64,000 bases of DNA from NCBI GenBank assembly GCA_963556195.1, contig OY744525.1:21290343-21354342 (forward strand), given 5' to 3'. The notes under the pieces were generated by a model that made no database searches, was not told the DNA's origin, and was given only the letters and a program-made list of their open reading frames with translations. Origin of the DNA: Sepiola atlantica (taxonomy: Eukaryota > Mollusca > Cephalopoda > Sepiida > Sepiolidae). Shown piece after piece: positions 43,760 to 54,479 of this stretch; positions within the stretch are counted from its first letter, which is position 1, and the number at the start of each line of letters is the position of its first letter. The translations under genes were made by a program, and so were the position numbers.

Positions 43760-44189
43760 CGTTCGGAATTAGCTTCCTGCACTGAAGATTGCGTTAGCAT
43801 GAAACATCGATGTCTGTAGGTAATAAATAATTAATATTTATTTATAAATATTATTATAAGCCCCCTCCACCAAAGGCCGGGCACTCTGAGTGACTTTAAT
43901 AACAAGCAGTACTAATAGCGAAATGCACGAACTGAATACGTTCGTAGATCACTCTAAACTGCTTGTGTAAATTTAGCCGCCGATTCGCTATTTACAAAGT
44001 TGAATTCCTCCCTAATTAATAACTAGTTCTCTATGGTCGAGGGGTTAAGAGTCTTGACTACGAATCAGTGGCGATTTGTGATCGGGTTCGCGCCCGCCGT
44101 CCGTTTGGGAATTAGCTTGCATCACTGAAGATTGCGTTAGCATGAAACATCGATGTCTGTAGGTAATAAATAATTAATATTTATTTATA

Positions 44190-44196
<7 letters not shown>
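43758..44196 (+). repeat. tRNA-headed SINE with duplicated 3' tail
   Basis: A full tRNA-like head lies at 44033-44105: TGGTCGAGGGGTTAAGAGTC (A box) and ATCGGGTTCGCGCCCG (B box). It is followed by a tail GAATTAGCTTGCATCACTGA, AGATTGCGTTAGCATGAAAC, ATCGATGTCTGTAGGTAATA and ATTAATATTTATTTATAAAT. The same tail, nearly identical, also precedes the head at 43763-43855 (GGAATTAGCTTCCTGCACTG ...). Either two SINEs lie in tandem, the first with its head lost, or the tail was duplicated. Both ends abut TA tracts. Confidence 0.75.

Positions 44197-44236
<40 letters not shown>
44197..44236. repeat. (TA)n microsatellite
   Basis: TA tract directly following the SINE tail. Confidence 0.95.
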
Positions 44237-44239
<3 letters not shown>

Positions 44240-44500
44240 CATTTGAATCAAAGAGAAAACAGTTTTCAGTGAAGGGGTTATATCACCGGGGACCATTTTA
44301 ATATCAAAATTTTCTGAAATTTTGGTCATTTACCTTTAGTTTAAATTTCATTTGAATCTAAAGGAAAACAGTTTTCATTGGGGGGGGGGGGAGCGTTAAA
44401 GTGATATATTTCTTATATAGAGAGGTCAGTAGTCCACATGCCAATTTTCAAATTATTTTGTATTGAAAAGTCTTGAACACACTTTAAAATTCAACCAGGT
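44237..44500 (-). repeat. Fragment of the repeat found at 53.2-53.6 kb
   Basis: Minus strand carries TTTCCTTTAGATTCAAATG, AAATTTAAACTAAAGGTAAA, TGACCAAAATTTCAGAAAAT and GGACTACTGACCTCTCTATA. These match the internal modules of the candidate Helitron at 53.2-53.6 kb (GGACTACTGACCTCTCAGTG, TTTCCCTTTGATTCAAATGA, AAATTTAAACCATAGGTAAA). A G-run lies at 44380-44392. Confidence 0.7.
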
Positions 44501-44539
44501 CCGTAGAAACGAAATTACTTTCGATGCCTTCTAACAATT

Positions 44540-46620
44540 GATGCTCCCTAATCTTTTGATTAATGACATAAAACTCGCATCTCTTTCCTCATTAATCAAA
44601 AACCCCTTGTGTTACTAATCAAGGGTTCCTTACTAATTTATCTTAATTATGCCCCAAATTCAATTTGTCAGAATAGCAAAAAGATTGTTTTTCTCTATGA
44701 ACTATGCTTGTTTGCTTGTTTATTATTTCTTTCTGAACATCTTTTCAACCCGTTAAAACATAACATTATTATTATTTCTCATACGTCTTTTGACATTTCC
44801 ATTTTCTAATTATTTCTTATCTCAACCTTTAAAAAAGTTTTTTTTTTCTTTTAATCATTGATCACAGCATAAAATATTAATATACAGATCAAATTCTGTT
44901 AAATATTTCATCGGATAGTTACCCAAAAGATTCCATCTTAATATATTTTTTTACCATTCTTTCTGTTTTCATCTAATTACATCTGAAATTCTTTTGCTAT
45001 TGCTCTTCTTATTATGATCTAGCGAGTTTTTCAAAAAAATATATTACTCTATTATACTAAAGTTGAATTATTCAAGGCTTTTTCTTATATATTTTAATCA
45101 CACAAAATACATGTTAAAACATTCCTCGGTTTTAAGATTGGGTAATGTTTTTAAAAAACTTCCATTTTAATTGTTCTAATTAGCCGTAAATTGCAATCAA
45201 CTCACCAAGTGACCCATCTCCTATTACTCTCACCCTCTCTCAGTGTATATTGTTTTCATCCCACTCTTATTTTATACGCTATCTATCACTTTTACTCCCG
45301 TCTCTCTCTCTCTTATTGTTAAAATAAAATCCTAGATGAGAATAGTAGTCCGAATCATCCAAATAATACAAATTATCAATCTTTATCTAAAAAATTCTTA
45401 AGCCAAAAAAAAACAAACTTAAATTTCGTCAAACACTAGGAATGTTGTCAATCAGAACTAAGGAGGCCTCCCTCCCCAATAGTTTGCTGCCACGGCGTAA
45501 GTAGTTTGTAGCAAGGTTTTATTGTCAGAGATTTCCTTCTCTTAGATGGATAGCCTGACAAGGTCTTACGGGTCCAACACACCGAGAGGGGTAAAATAGC
45601 CTGCACCCGTGTACTAGTCAGGTATTTCCGAGCCCCCGCAGCTCGTCAAACAAATCGTCAAAAAAATCGCTACGATATCAAATTTGAAAATTTATATTCC
45701 TTATAGAATATATAATTTATTGGATGGATGCTGAAATTGTCAGTAAAATTGGAGAATTCTTTTATTTTTGGCGATTAAAAAATGACCAACTCAGTTTGTT
45801 TACAAGGAGGAGACTAAGTGGGAGGAGGAATGAGCCCCTAGCGCCGTCAGTGCAATGGATGCAATACGAGTGAATTCATTTTGCCAATTCAATAATCCTC
45901 GTTGGTAACAATTATGTCACCCATACCTTCCACTTGTAATCAAGCTTGCTAATTCTTTGCATAACGTCTAACTATGGATAAGCACAACAATTAAGGAGAA
46001 TAAAAAAGGAGATTCTGTGAAACTGCAGTACCCCTCATTTATTTGTATAATATATTTATTTCTACTTGTGCAATTTATTTGACGCTATAAACAATAATAC
46101 TTTAAATAATACTCTCGTTTTTTTAGAAATTAAAACTCCAAGGACCACTAAAACGGACTGTGGCTGAGACAGTGCTGAAAGAAACGATGTGAATGAATGA
46201 ATTAGAGAGAGAAAGTACATTGTAAGCGATAAGCAAAGTGACCAAAAGCACTGTAGCTGAGACAGTGCTAAATAATTAAGTGTAGAAGAGTAGAAAGTGG
46301 ACTTTAGGTTTACTTTCGGCAGCCTCGTAACTCTCACTTCACTTATTTCGTCCTTTAGTTCTCACATTACATGAGTGATGTTTCTGACAAAAAGGGGAAG
46401 AATTGCTGTTTTCTGGGTCGGAATCTATCCATTTAACACTTATCGTTGGCTAGTTTTTTTACTATGAAGTAATATTTTTTTAGCTCCTTACATCCAGTGG
46501 CTTAATGCCTTGTCTGGAGCGATTTCCATTAAAAAAAAAAAAGATAGAGTTTCTGAACAGAATGATGTTTACTTGAAATGTGCATCAGTAAACAAATTAT
46601 TACATAAACAATTATTATAA
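44540..46620. other. Unassigned interval
   Basis: AT-rich with no recognised gene. A GC-richer block at 45450-45650 (GTTTGCTGCCACGGCGTAAG, CCTGCACCCGTGTACTAGTC) looks like a dispersed repeat but has no partner here. A minus frame at 46062-46337 (91 codons) is hydrophobic and unrecognised; the sequence contains a duplicated GCTGAGACAGTGCTRAA phrase. Confidence 0.45.
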
Positions 46621-46629
46621 TCATTTTTT

Positions 46630-46885
46630 TATATTACTGCATGTGCAGAATATTCAGGAATTATCTTCCTTGAACCATATTTAAGTAATCTCCCTTGAAT
46701 TATACTAAGAAACGAGAGAATGCACTCTTCTATCCATAAGTACAAAAAGAATCATGTGCAAAATTCAGAATGAGACTTTTCCTCTTTCTGGCTGGCTTTC
46801 AAGGCCAGCAGATGTGTGCTCCCTGACTCTCCATCTTAAAATTGTTTTCACAAGTCTAACATAATTCCCGTCAAATGTCTTTCAC
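46630..46885 (+). repeat. Dispersed repeat family D2, copy 2
   Basis: Partner of 42.79-43.03 kb: GCAGAATATTCAGGAATTAT, AACGAGAGAATGCACTCTTC, GAGACTTTTCCTCTTTCTGG, CAAGTCTAACATAATTCC. Roughly 75-80% similar by eye. Confidence 0.7.
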
Positions 46886-46889
46886 TAAT

Positions 46890-47880
46890 GTAGTCTTTTA
46901 ACGTCGCTTTCCGTTAGTACAACACAATTTCTATTTAATTTACAGTTGTTTTATATTGAAAGGTTTGGGATGAAAAAAAGAAAAACAGTTCTTTTTACAA
47001 CCAGAAACATTTTATTTAGATGACTTTCAAGTTCACCGAAACACCTAGAAAGAAACTGATATTTATTTATCGTAAAATAAAATTTTATTAATATTTGATT
47101 AAAGTGAAAATATCTACTTAATGACAGCTTTCAATTTTTAAATCGGAAATTGCAAGCAATGTTTTTCAAAACACAGTTACTCATATCTCAGGTCGGGTGT
47201 TTCTTTTTTGGAAGCAATTAATAATTTTTTTTCACCATTTTCTTTTTTATTATTAACACATAAGAAAATCAAACTGGATTTTATGATTGGAAATTTTCAT
47301 TTTTTTATCGCAAATAAACAAATCGAACTTTTTGTTGGGGTTGGGTTTATTTTTTTCTCAATTACGTGTGAATTTACGACTTTTAAACTCGGACATAGGG
47401 TTAGTTGTAAAAGAAATTTGATTAACTCTTATAACAAAATGTTTACAAACGAGTGAAATTAAAAACTCCGCCAAAATCTAAGCGGTATAAAATTATGAGG
47501 GACTGTTTTTTGATAAACACCGCTTGTCAATTTTCGATTTCAAAACCAGAAGCCGTCATCAAGTAGACTTTTTATTTTTATCTAATTTTTTCGTTTTTAA
47601 CTTTCTTATTTTTTTTAAACTTAAATATTTTAACTTATTTTAAAATGTTAATATTTAATTATTTAAAAAAAAAAATTTTTGTTTTAGCTTTTTCAAGTTG
47701 AAATATTAGATTAAATTCAGAATTTTTTTTGTTTAAAAATGGGAATAGATTGGTAAACTAAGTTTTTTTAAGTTTAAAATTCTTTCAATTTTGTGTAGCA
47801 AAAAAAAAAAAAATAACCACCTATCACCATTCAAAGTATTAAAGTGAATCGTTTTGTTTTGTTTATCTTATAGCATATTT
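46890..47880. other. Unassigned, extremely A/T-rich
   Basis: Dominated by A- and T-runs. An 82-codon plus frame (47208-47456) is Phe/Ile/Lys-rich with no recognisable domain. Confidence 0.5.
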
Positions 47881-47884
47881 TATT

Positions 47885-48240
47885 CACTACTGAGTCACCA
47901 CTTGTTAAGTCTAAAAACCATTCGAGGATAAGGGTTAATGAAATGGATAGATTGACAGTTGAATGATAATGAATATTATGAGAGGATTGAAAATAATGAA
48001 TGGAATTAATAAAATTTGATTACATATGAGGACGATTTATGACAAGTGTTTATTGACACTGGATTCGGGGACGCAATATTGCGGTAACGTGTTCTACAGA
48101 TGGGAAGTTCTTGGAAAGAAACTTTGTTCATGGAAATTCCGTTTGATGCAAGGCACACGGAGGAAGAAATGAAAGTTCTTTGCAGTTGTGGTAGGAAAAC
48201 GAGTTCTTGCTGTAAACTCGGTTTGAATGCCGACATACAA
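47885..48240 (-). pseudogene. Non-LTR family N1, 3' end fragment
   Basis: Minus strand: C-terminal coding in broken frames (TTTCTTTCCAAGAACTTCCC, then ATCCAGTGTCAATAAACACT), the 3' UTR with AATCCTCTCATAATATTCAT and CATTAACCCTTATCCTCGAA, and an end AACAAGTGGTGACTCAGTAG. It gives the uninterrupted 3' UTR used to delimit the SINE insertion at 10.12 kb. Confidence 0.8.
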
Positions 48241-48659
48241 GACTAATTTTAAACGATTCATTGAATATGGTTTCTAGTTTACCCATATCTGGAGAGGGTG
48301 TGTGTTCATATCTTTTCTCAATGGTATTATAGTGTTATGAAATGCGAGGGGGTGCTTAGGAATTAAATATGGTGGGATTGACCTTTAGAACAGGATAATG
48401 ACATGCAGTTTGCAGAGTTCAGAATGCGCACCTAGGCCATTTTGAAGGTCAAGCGACCACACGTTGGGGCACAAAAAAGAAGAAAAAAAGAAAATTGAAG
48501 TTTCTTACTTATCTGATATCCAACAGAACAATCCTAAAAAAAACAAAAAAAACGATGCTCTCCTGTTTAGCCCTAACTTGAACCAGACAACGAAGATTAC
48601 GTAAGAAAAAAGAAAAAAGTTATTTTCTTAACACAGTCTGAGTGATTATTTCACCCCTA

Positions 48660-48770
48660 CATGGAAAGAGCAGTTTTTCCAACAATGAATCTGACTGGAT
48701 TTGAACTCGGCTTAGCTGATTCTATAAGTCAGGTCGATATCCATTATACCAGTAAAGTGAATGGAGTGAA
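48660..48770 (-). repeat. tRNA-headed SINE
   Basis: Minus strand: CACTTTACTGGTATAATGGA (A-box side) and CGAGTTCAAATCCAGTCAG (B box GAGTTCAAATCC) at tRNA spacing of about 60 nt. The body lies to the left and is not matched elsewhere in the window. Confidence 0.6.
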
Positions 48771-49412
48771 GGGATGCACGTATGTGGTTGGTAGGGGAGA
48801 GAAAGGAATTTTGATAGCTGACCTCAACTGGCAGATAATTAAGAGACATGGAGACAGAGGCAGCAGAATCAGCAGATAGCAGGGTTCTTCTCATTCCAGA
48901 TGTATGTTGTGATAGCCATTGCTGAAAATCAATGGGTAAAGGAAGATGACCAGATATGTAGTAAGTTAAAATGGCCAGAGATGGCATTATTAGAATTAGG
49001 TTGAAGACCTAGCAGTGCTGTCTAAATCTGACACTGGCCCGTGAAAGGTCGAACGTAGCTGACATGAGAACGGACAAAGGTGATGTCTACCTCGACATTG
49101 GAGAAGGCTGTGTGTAGCAACTCCACACGAACAGAAGAAGAAAACTGTCATACAGCTTCAACGAACACTTAGTTTCCAATTCCTTCTAGCAGTTTGAAAT
49201 AACGCCCAGATTTTGTGATATAAACTTTGTAGCAAATAAAAGTTTCGATAAAATTTATCTTACAGCTGTTACTAAGATGCAACCAAATGATTTGAAGATG
49301 ATAATATTCAAAAAAGAAAACTCACTACAGACCTGCAAACCTACAAAGTGCAAAAATCGTAAGATCCATGAAAAAAGGAGATTTGTGGATGCTTATTTTA
49401 CAAAAACAGACT

Positions 49413-49671
49413 GGTTGACAGACTGACAAAAATGGTATTTTAAACTTAAGGTAGACAGACTGACGATAATGCTATTTTAAACTTACGGTTGACAGACGGA
49501 CGATAATGCTATTTTAAACTTAAGGTTGACAGACGGACGAAAATGGTAATTTAAACTTAAGGTTGACAGACTGACGAAAATGCTATTTTAAATTTATGGT
49601 TGACAAACTGACAAAAATGTTATTTTAAACTTAAGGTTGACAGACTGACGATAATGCTATTTCAAACATAA
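49413..49671. repeat. 37-bp tandem repeat, 7 units
   Basis: Units start at 49413, 49450, 49487, 49524, 49561, 49598 and 49635, an exact 37-bp period. The unit reads GGTTGACAGACTGACGATAA then TGCTATTTTAAACTTAA, with substitutions only. Flanking sequence has a partial match (GTTGACAGACCGACTGA near 49779). No coding. Confidence 0.97.
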
Positions 49672-49679
49672 CCTCGGTA

Positions 49680-50635
49680 GTCAAACCAACACAAAAGGCA
49701 CATATTCAAGGCTACTACCATAATCTATACACCAATTTTGATAAAACTTGACTACATAGTTTTTAAAATATTAAAATTCGTTGACAGACCGACTGAACAG
49801 AAAATGAACCTCTTGTAGTTTGTCATTGCGAGATACACCTGACAAACTCCTCTTGGCACTGGCCCGTTTTGGTTGTAGTGGCCCGCTTCAGTTCAGGAAT
49901 AGTCTGGGAATTGTTTTGATAGGCATTGTCTTTGAGATAACCCTAGAGATAAAAATCGGTGTGGAGGGAGGTTTAAGGTCTGATGGGTGTGAAGCCCATC
50001 TAGGATCACATCCCGTACCAATTAGAAAAGCATCAACTTGTCCTCCTATACCATCGAATGGTGATAAAACAAAGGCAGTTGGACATTCATGATTGAAACT
50101 TGGTGGACAAGTCAGGTATAAACTGAAACTTATTTGTTGGATTTTATTGATGGTGGCTTTTTTTTTTGGAGGATCACCCTGTATATAAATTGTGACAAAC
50201 TTGAATATTCTTTCTGATTATCTGAATTTCTTTTCTATCTAAAAACGTGATTTTCTTCCACCGTGACCGACAGCACCTTTTTTGATGGCAGTGTGATTTA
50301 TAAAGAAACATCAAATATTGTTTTCAAGATATTTATGAAATGTTGAAAATGTATATCGGAATGCATACGAGCTGCACGAAACGGAACAGATGCTGCTGCA
50401 AAATATGGATGCTTGAAAGACAGCAGATATAACAATGGATATCAAATGCAGAATTGACAAAGCAAAAATGAACAAACAGTAAGAGAAACATCTTTGTACA
50501 ACTGAAGAAAAGCGATAGAAAAAGAAAAGATTATCTGTCAGAATCTATAGATGTCTGACATAAATAAAGAAGATATTTAAAACAATAATGTCGATCATTC
50601 GATACGGCAGTAAATCACCGTCATAGTCTTTTATG
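49680..50635. other. Unassigned; a 90-codon frame of unknown meaning
   Basis: The plus frame 49820-50092 has balanced composition and higher GC than its surroundings (LARFGCSGPLQFRNSLGIVL, ending STCPPIPSNGDKTKAVGHS). I recognise no domain. There is no transposase or RT signature, and no flanking splice signal I would trust. It may be a fragment of an unrecognised repeat ORF. Confidence 0.35.
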
Positions 50636-50815
50636 ATCTATTTATTCGTTTTTTTGTTTTTTTTTATAACTGCTATACTTTTTGCTCCGTATACAGAGTG
50701 AAGGGAAGAACAAGAAAATGAAAAGAATTTTAAAAAATATAAAGAAAGACGCTCGGTGTTGGGTAGTAAAACGTTTGATACACAGATCGGATTATGGGTA
50801 GGAAAAAATAAAGAG

Positions 50816-50820
<5 letters not shown>

Positions 50821-50870
<50 letters not shown>
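50821..50870. repeat. (TA)n microsatellite
   Basis: Uninterrupted TA tract of about 46 bp. Confidence 0.95.
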
Positions 50871-50874
<4 letters not shown>

Positions 50875-51311
50875 TAAAATATGAGCTGAAACAGAGAACA
50901 TGCAGAAGCTGAACGAAAGAGATACAAAAAGACAATCTGCAAGCAGAAACTAAAAAAAAAGTCACCATCTTGATTGTAAAACAATAAGATAAATGATAAG
51001 GAAGAAAAAAAGAATCAGAATTTGCTAGTCGAGAGATGATGGTTTGATGGAGATATGGATACTATGATGAGAACACATATGAACAAAAAATATCTGAGAT
51101 TTGATTGACATGGGGGGGGGGGGTAGCTACTTGGTGAAAAGTTGAAAAAAAAAAAAAAAACAAAAAAAAAAACATCCAGATTAACATTGTAACAGAAAGA
51201 TACGCCGGAGTTGGAATGGGATTGGAGGTTTTCAGAAAACAAGCAATACACGATGATAAGATGAAGACAAAAAAAAAAAATGAAAGGAACAAAAAAAAAA
51301 AAAAAAAATGC

Positions 51312-51610
51312 TGCCAAGCGATCGATTAAGGATTTGTAGTTCTTTTTTTATTTTTTTATTTTTTATGCTAAGTTTATTATTTGATAAGCAAGTGAATAAA
51401 GATTTAGCTGCTGCAAATCTGAAGTGAGGGGGGGGGGGGGAAAGTCCTGGAGAAAAATCTCCAGCATTACAATAACATCGAAAATGTAATCTATACATTT
51501 TAGTGATTTCTTTCAAGCGATGGATCAGGGACTCTTGATCCAGCGGATTACAAGGGCATCTCCAAGGCTTGACAGCAATACTTGATGTTCAATATTAAGT
51601 TAAAAAAACA
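51312..51610 (+). repeat. Local repeat D3, copy 1
   Basis: Direct repeat of 52.85-53.11 kb: AAGCGATCGATTAAGGATTT, GATTTAGCTGCTGCAAATCT then GAAGTGAGGGGG, ACATTTTAGTGATTTCTTTC, GATTACAAGGGCATCTCCAA and CAATACTTGATGTTC. Includes the same G-run in both. No ORF. Confidence 0.85.
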
Positions 51611-51889
51611 AAAAAAAAACAAAGAAAAACAACAACAATATAAATACAACTGATAAAACCAAACGAGATATCATATTAAGATGACAAATAGATGAACGGA
51701 TCTATTGGGAGGATTAACATGGATTAACACATTCCACCATAATCCCAATTCGAGTTATGCTAATAAAATGCATTTTGAATCACACACTGGCTTTAGTCAT
51801 TGTTTACTTTGCACGTCCATTTGGTGACATGTTCATTCTTGATGTAAAATGCCCAATGATCGGATGAAATTGAAAACCATAAGCTGAAA

Positions 51890-52075
51890 ATTGAAAACCA
51901 TAAGCTCGTCAGAAATCAGAAACTAACTTTTAAATTAATCAAACCTATTTTGTCGGATTTTCAAAATCAGACCCAAATATCATTTAAGCTGACAAAGCAA
52001 ACTTTTCATTCTGACGGGCCAATTTTTATTTGTTATTGTTGTACCATGTTATTGGCAAGTAACATACTTATCTAC
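51890..52075. repeat. Dispersed repeat shared with 16.53-16.64 kb
   Basis: Contains ATCATTTAAGCTGACAAAGC, GCCAATTTTTATTTGTTATT and ACCATGTTATTGGCAAG, matching the 16.5 kb copy. Flanking sequence has AACCATAAGCTCGTCAGAAA with a short duplicated ATTGAAAACCATAAGCT phrase. Confidence 0.6.
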
Positions 52076-52264
52076 AAATTTTTTTTTTTTTTAATTACTT
52101 AATACGCCTCCGATTACTGCTAATATGAAACATTTTTAAATAATTACCCCAAATAAAAATCAGCAAGGGAGATTACTCATCTTAACTTGAGGAATATAAT
52201 AGGCGTTGTCTGCCTTAAGTATAAAAATGTGTAGACAAATAAAAATTAAAAATTAAAATAACTT

Positions 52265-52300
52265 CACTGCATCCCAGGCAACGCCGGATAAATAGTTAAA
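52265..52300 (+). mobile_element. Degenerate Helitron-like hairpin end
   Basis: CCCAGGCAACGCCGGATAAA resembles the CCCGGGCAACGCCGGGTA end seen at 34.02 kb, but the stem has mismatches and the CTAG is replaced by ATAGT. Weak. Confidence 0.3.
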
Positions 52301-52849
52301 TATAAAATTAAGTTAAAGTGAAGATACACAACAAATTTAATCAATAATATTATTATTATGAGAGACGCCTGTGTGTCGGCGAACTACATTTAAGTTATCA
52401 GATAGTGGTAAGACGAGAGAGTGTTCCTTGAAGAGTAACGCTCGAGTTAGTGAGTGAACAGGTGAAGTAGGTTGTGCCAAACGAGGTACCTGATGTCCTA
52501 CTGATTAATTTCTGGATTTTTGTTGACAAATTCACATAGGTTTGTGAAAACACAACTTATTTAAGCAGAGACATTTTTGATCGGGTTAAAATAGAAACAT
52601 TTTTGTATTTATCATTTTTTGCTAGACATTCTGCATGAAGCCACATGCGCACACACCATTTTAAACACTTTTAAATCTGGGCGTCGCAAGGTGAACATCC
52701 GGTTCTATGCTCATCACTGCACAGATATCCAAACTTGAAATTTCGAAAAATGCGATTGACGATGGGTGGAGTTTTTTTTAGTAACCCCCCCCCCCCCAAA
52801 AAAAACCCCTAGCAAACAAACATTTACTAAATGACAAGGACAACGCTGT

Positions 52850-53110
52850 TGTCAAGCGATTAAGAATTTGTAGTTTTTTTTTTTAATATAAAGTTTATAC
52901 TTTGATAAGGTAATAACGATTTAGCTGCTGTAAATCTGAAGTGGGGGGGGGGAGAGCCTAGAGAAGAATCTCAGACCTTACAAAAACATCGAAATATAAT
53001 TATACATTTTAATGATCTTTTTCGAGTTACTTTTGATCAAGCAGATTACAAGGGTATCTTCAAAGGCTTAACGACAATACTTAGTGTTCATCATCGAGTG
53101 AATAAACAAC
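52850..53110 (+). repeat. Local repeat D3, copy 2
   Basis: See 51.31 kb; same block order, including GATTTAGCTGCTGTAAATCT followed by GAAGTGGGGG, and GATTACAAGGGTATCTTC. The two copies are 1.5 kb apart, direct, about 75-80% alike. Confidence 0.85.
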
Positions 53111-53156
53111 AATACTAATAAACAAACAACTGGTTCAAAGAAACTAACGAAAGAAA

Positions 53157-53945
53157 TCTATATATATAAAATAGTAACTGTGTGTGTATGTGTCCGCCTA
53201 ATCTTTGTGTCTTATGTTCACTCAAACCGCTGACAGAATTGCTTGAAAATTGGCACGTGGACTACTGACCTCTCAGTGAATGTATATATCACTTCAACGC
53301 TGGGGGTTCTCGGGTGCCCCCCCCCCCCCACTGAAAACTGCTTTCCCTTAGATTAGAATGAAATTTAAACCATAGGTAAGTGACCAAAAATGATGTTTAT
53401 TCCCCAAATTTCAGTAAATTTTGATAATATTAATAGGGTCCCACCCCGCTCCCCCTGAAAACTGTTTTCCCTTTGATTCAAATGAAATTTAAACCATAGG
53501 TAAATAACCTAAAATCATCTCTATTCCCAAAATTTCAGCAAATTTTGATAAGATTAAGAGGGTCCCCGGGGGCAGAAGCCCCATTCTACACACACACTGA
53601 AATTTAAACCATAGGTCCACAGAAAGTTCAAATAGGTCCAATGAAATCTATACCTTATTTAGTACATATCAAATAAGAATGATTTACATATATATATATA
53701 TAATAATGGTAATAATCCAGGTAAAAACATCCACAGAGAATCTCCAAATATGATCTGAGGTTAAGATCGGATTCTAACTCTTCCTGATGAGATCTCAGTT
53801 TATACTAACTGTTGATCGATAACATCGACATGCCAGTGTCGCAGATTTTGTACATGTCTGTGTAAATAAAAATAGTCATATATATATATATATATATATG
53901 TATATAATAAATGTGAAGCGAAAGCTAGCGGACGAAGCCAGCTAG
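53157..53945 (+). mobile_element. Candidate non-autonomous Helitron
   Basis: The 5' end is A|TCTATATATATAAAATAGTA, the TCTATATATATAAAA start seen in many animal Helitrons. The 3' end is GCGGACGAAGCCAGCTAG|T, a CTAG terminus before T with a GC-rich upstream segment. There is no TIR or target duplication, as expected. Internally it has two diverged tandem modules (CTGAAAACTG(C/T)TTTCCCTT, AAATTTAAACCATAGGTAA, CAAATTTTGATAAGATTAA-like) and then a C1 repeat at 53.70-53.88 kb, probably a nested insertion. No Rep/helicase coding. Confidence 0.55.
53700..53885 (+). repeat. Dispersed repeat family C1, copy 3
   Basis: TAATAATGGTAATAATCCAG, TCCAAATATGATCTGAGGTT, CCTGATGAGATCTCAGTTTA, GATCGATAACATCGACATGC and GTACATGTCTGTGTAAATAA, then a TA tract. 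Near-identical to 29.4-29.55 kb in the 3' half. Confidence 0.85.
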
Positions 53946-53992
53946 TATTATATATACCATCAGTGTCACCCAGCATTCCCTAGGTATTATAC

Positions 53993-54306
53993 AGGGTGTT
54001 CTGAAAATCAATGGCACAACTTCGGAATTATGGTCTATATGTATAAATAATAAAGAAAGTTCCCATAAACATAGGTTCAGAAATGCTTAATTTCTGAGTT
54101 CTAGGCCATTGAAACAAATACTGATCAACATTCTTTATTATAAACATCTAACACATACAATGTGTGTGATAGTGCACTGTTATTTCTACATATGGGATAG
54201 ATAAGCACTATCCCTGTGACAGAAATAGAAACTGCCACATAAAGAGGTTCCTTTACACATATCAAACATAATCCAAAAGTTATGCCATTGATTTTCCGAC
54301 AGTATG
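53993..54306. mobile_element. MITE-like element with terminal inverted repeats
   Basis: The left end CAGGGTGTTCTGAAAATCAA then TGGCACAACTT is inverted at the right end (AAGTTATGCCATTGATTTTC then CGACAG). About 25 of 31 positions pair; the outermost bases on the right are degraded. TA flanks both ends (TTATA|CAGGG and CGACAG|TATG), consistent with mariner-type insertion at TA. Length about 314 bp. A 75-codon minus frame inside shows no transposase motif, so it is non-autonomous. Confidence 0.65.
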
Positions 54307-54479
54307 TTATAAAAATGATGAGAAAATCATTTGAAATCGTCAAGTAGATCATCAGAAATCAAATTACTCAAATGTTTATTTTGTGTATTGGTAAAGTACG
54401 TTTTCTTTTTATATTTAAACTTATCTGCAAACATAAGTCGGTGTCAAATGAAATTATCCTCTGTCAATTTTTGTTCCCA

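Noticed and set aside
44033..44105. A functional tRNA gene
   Set aside because: A and B boxes are good, but I could not form a convincing acceptor stem or anticodon arm, and it continues into a SINE tail.
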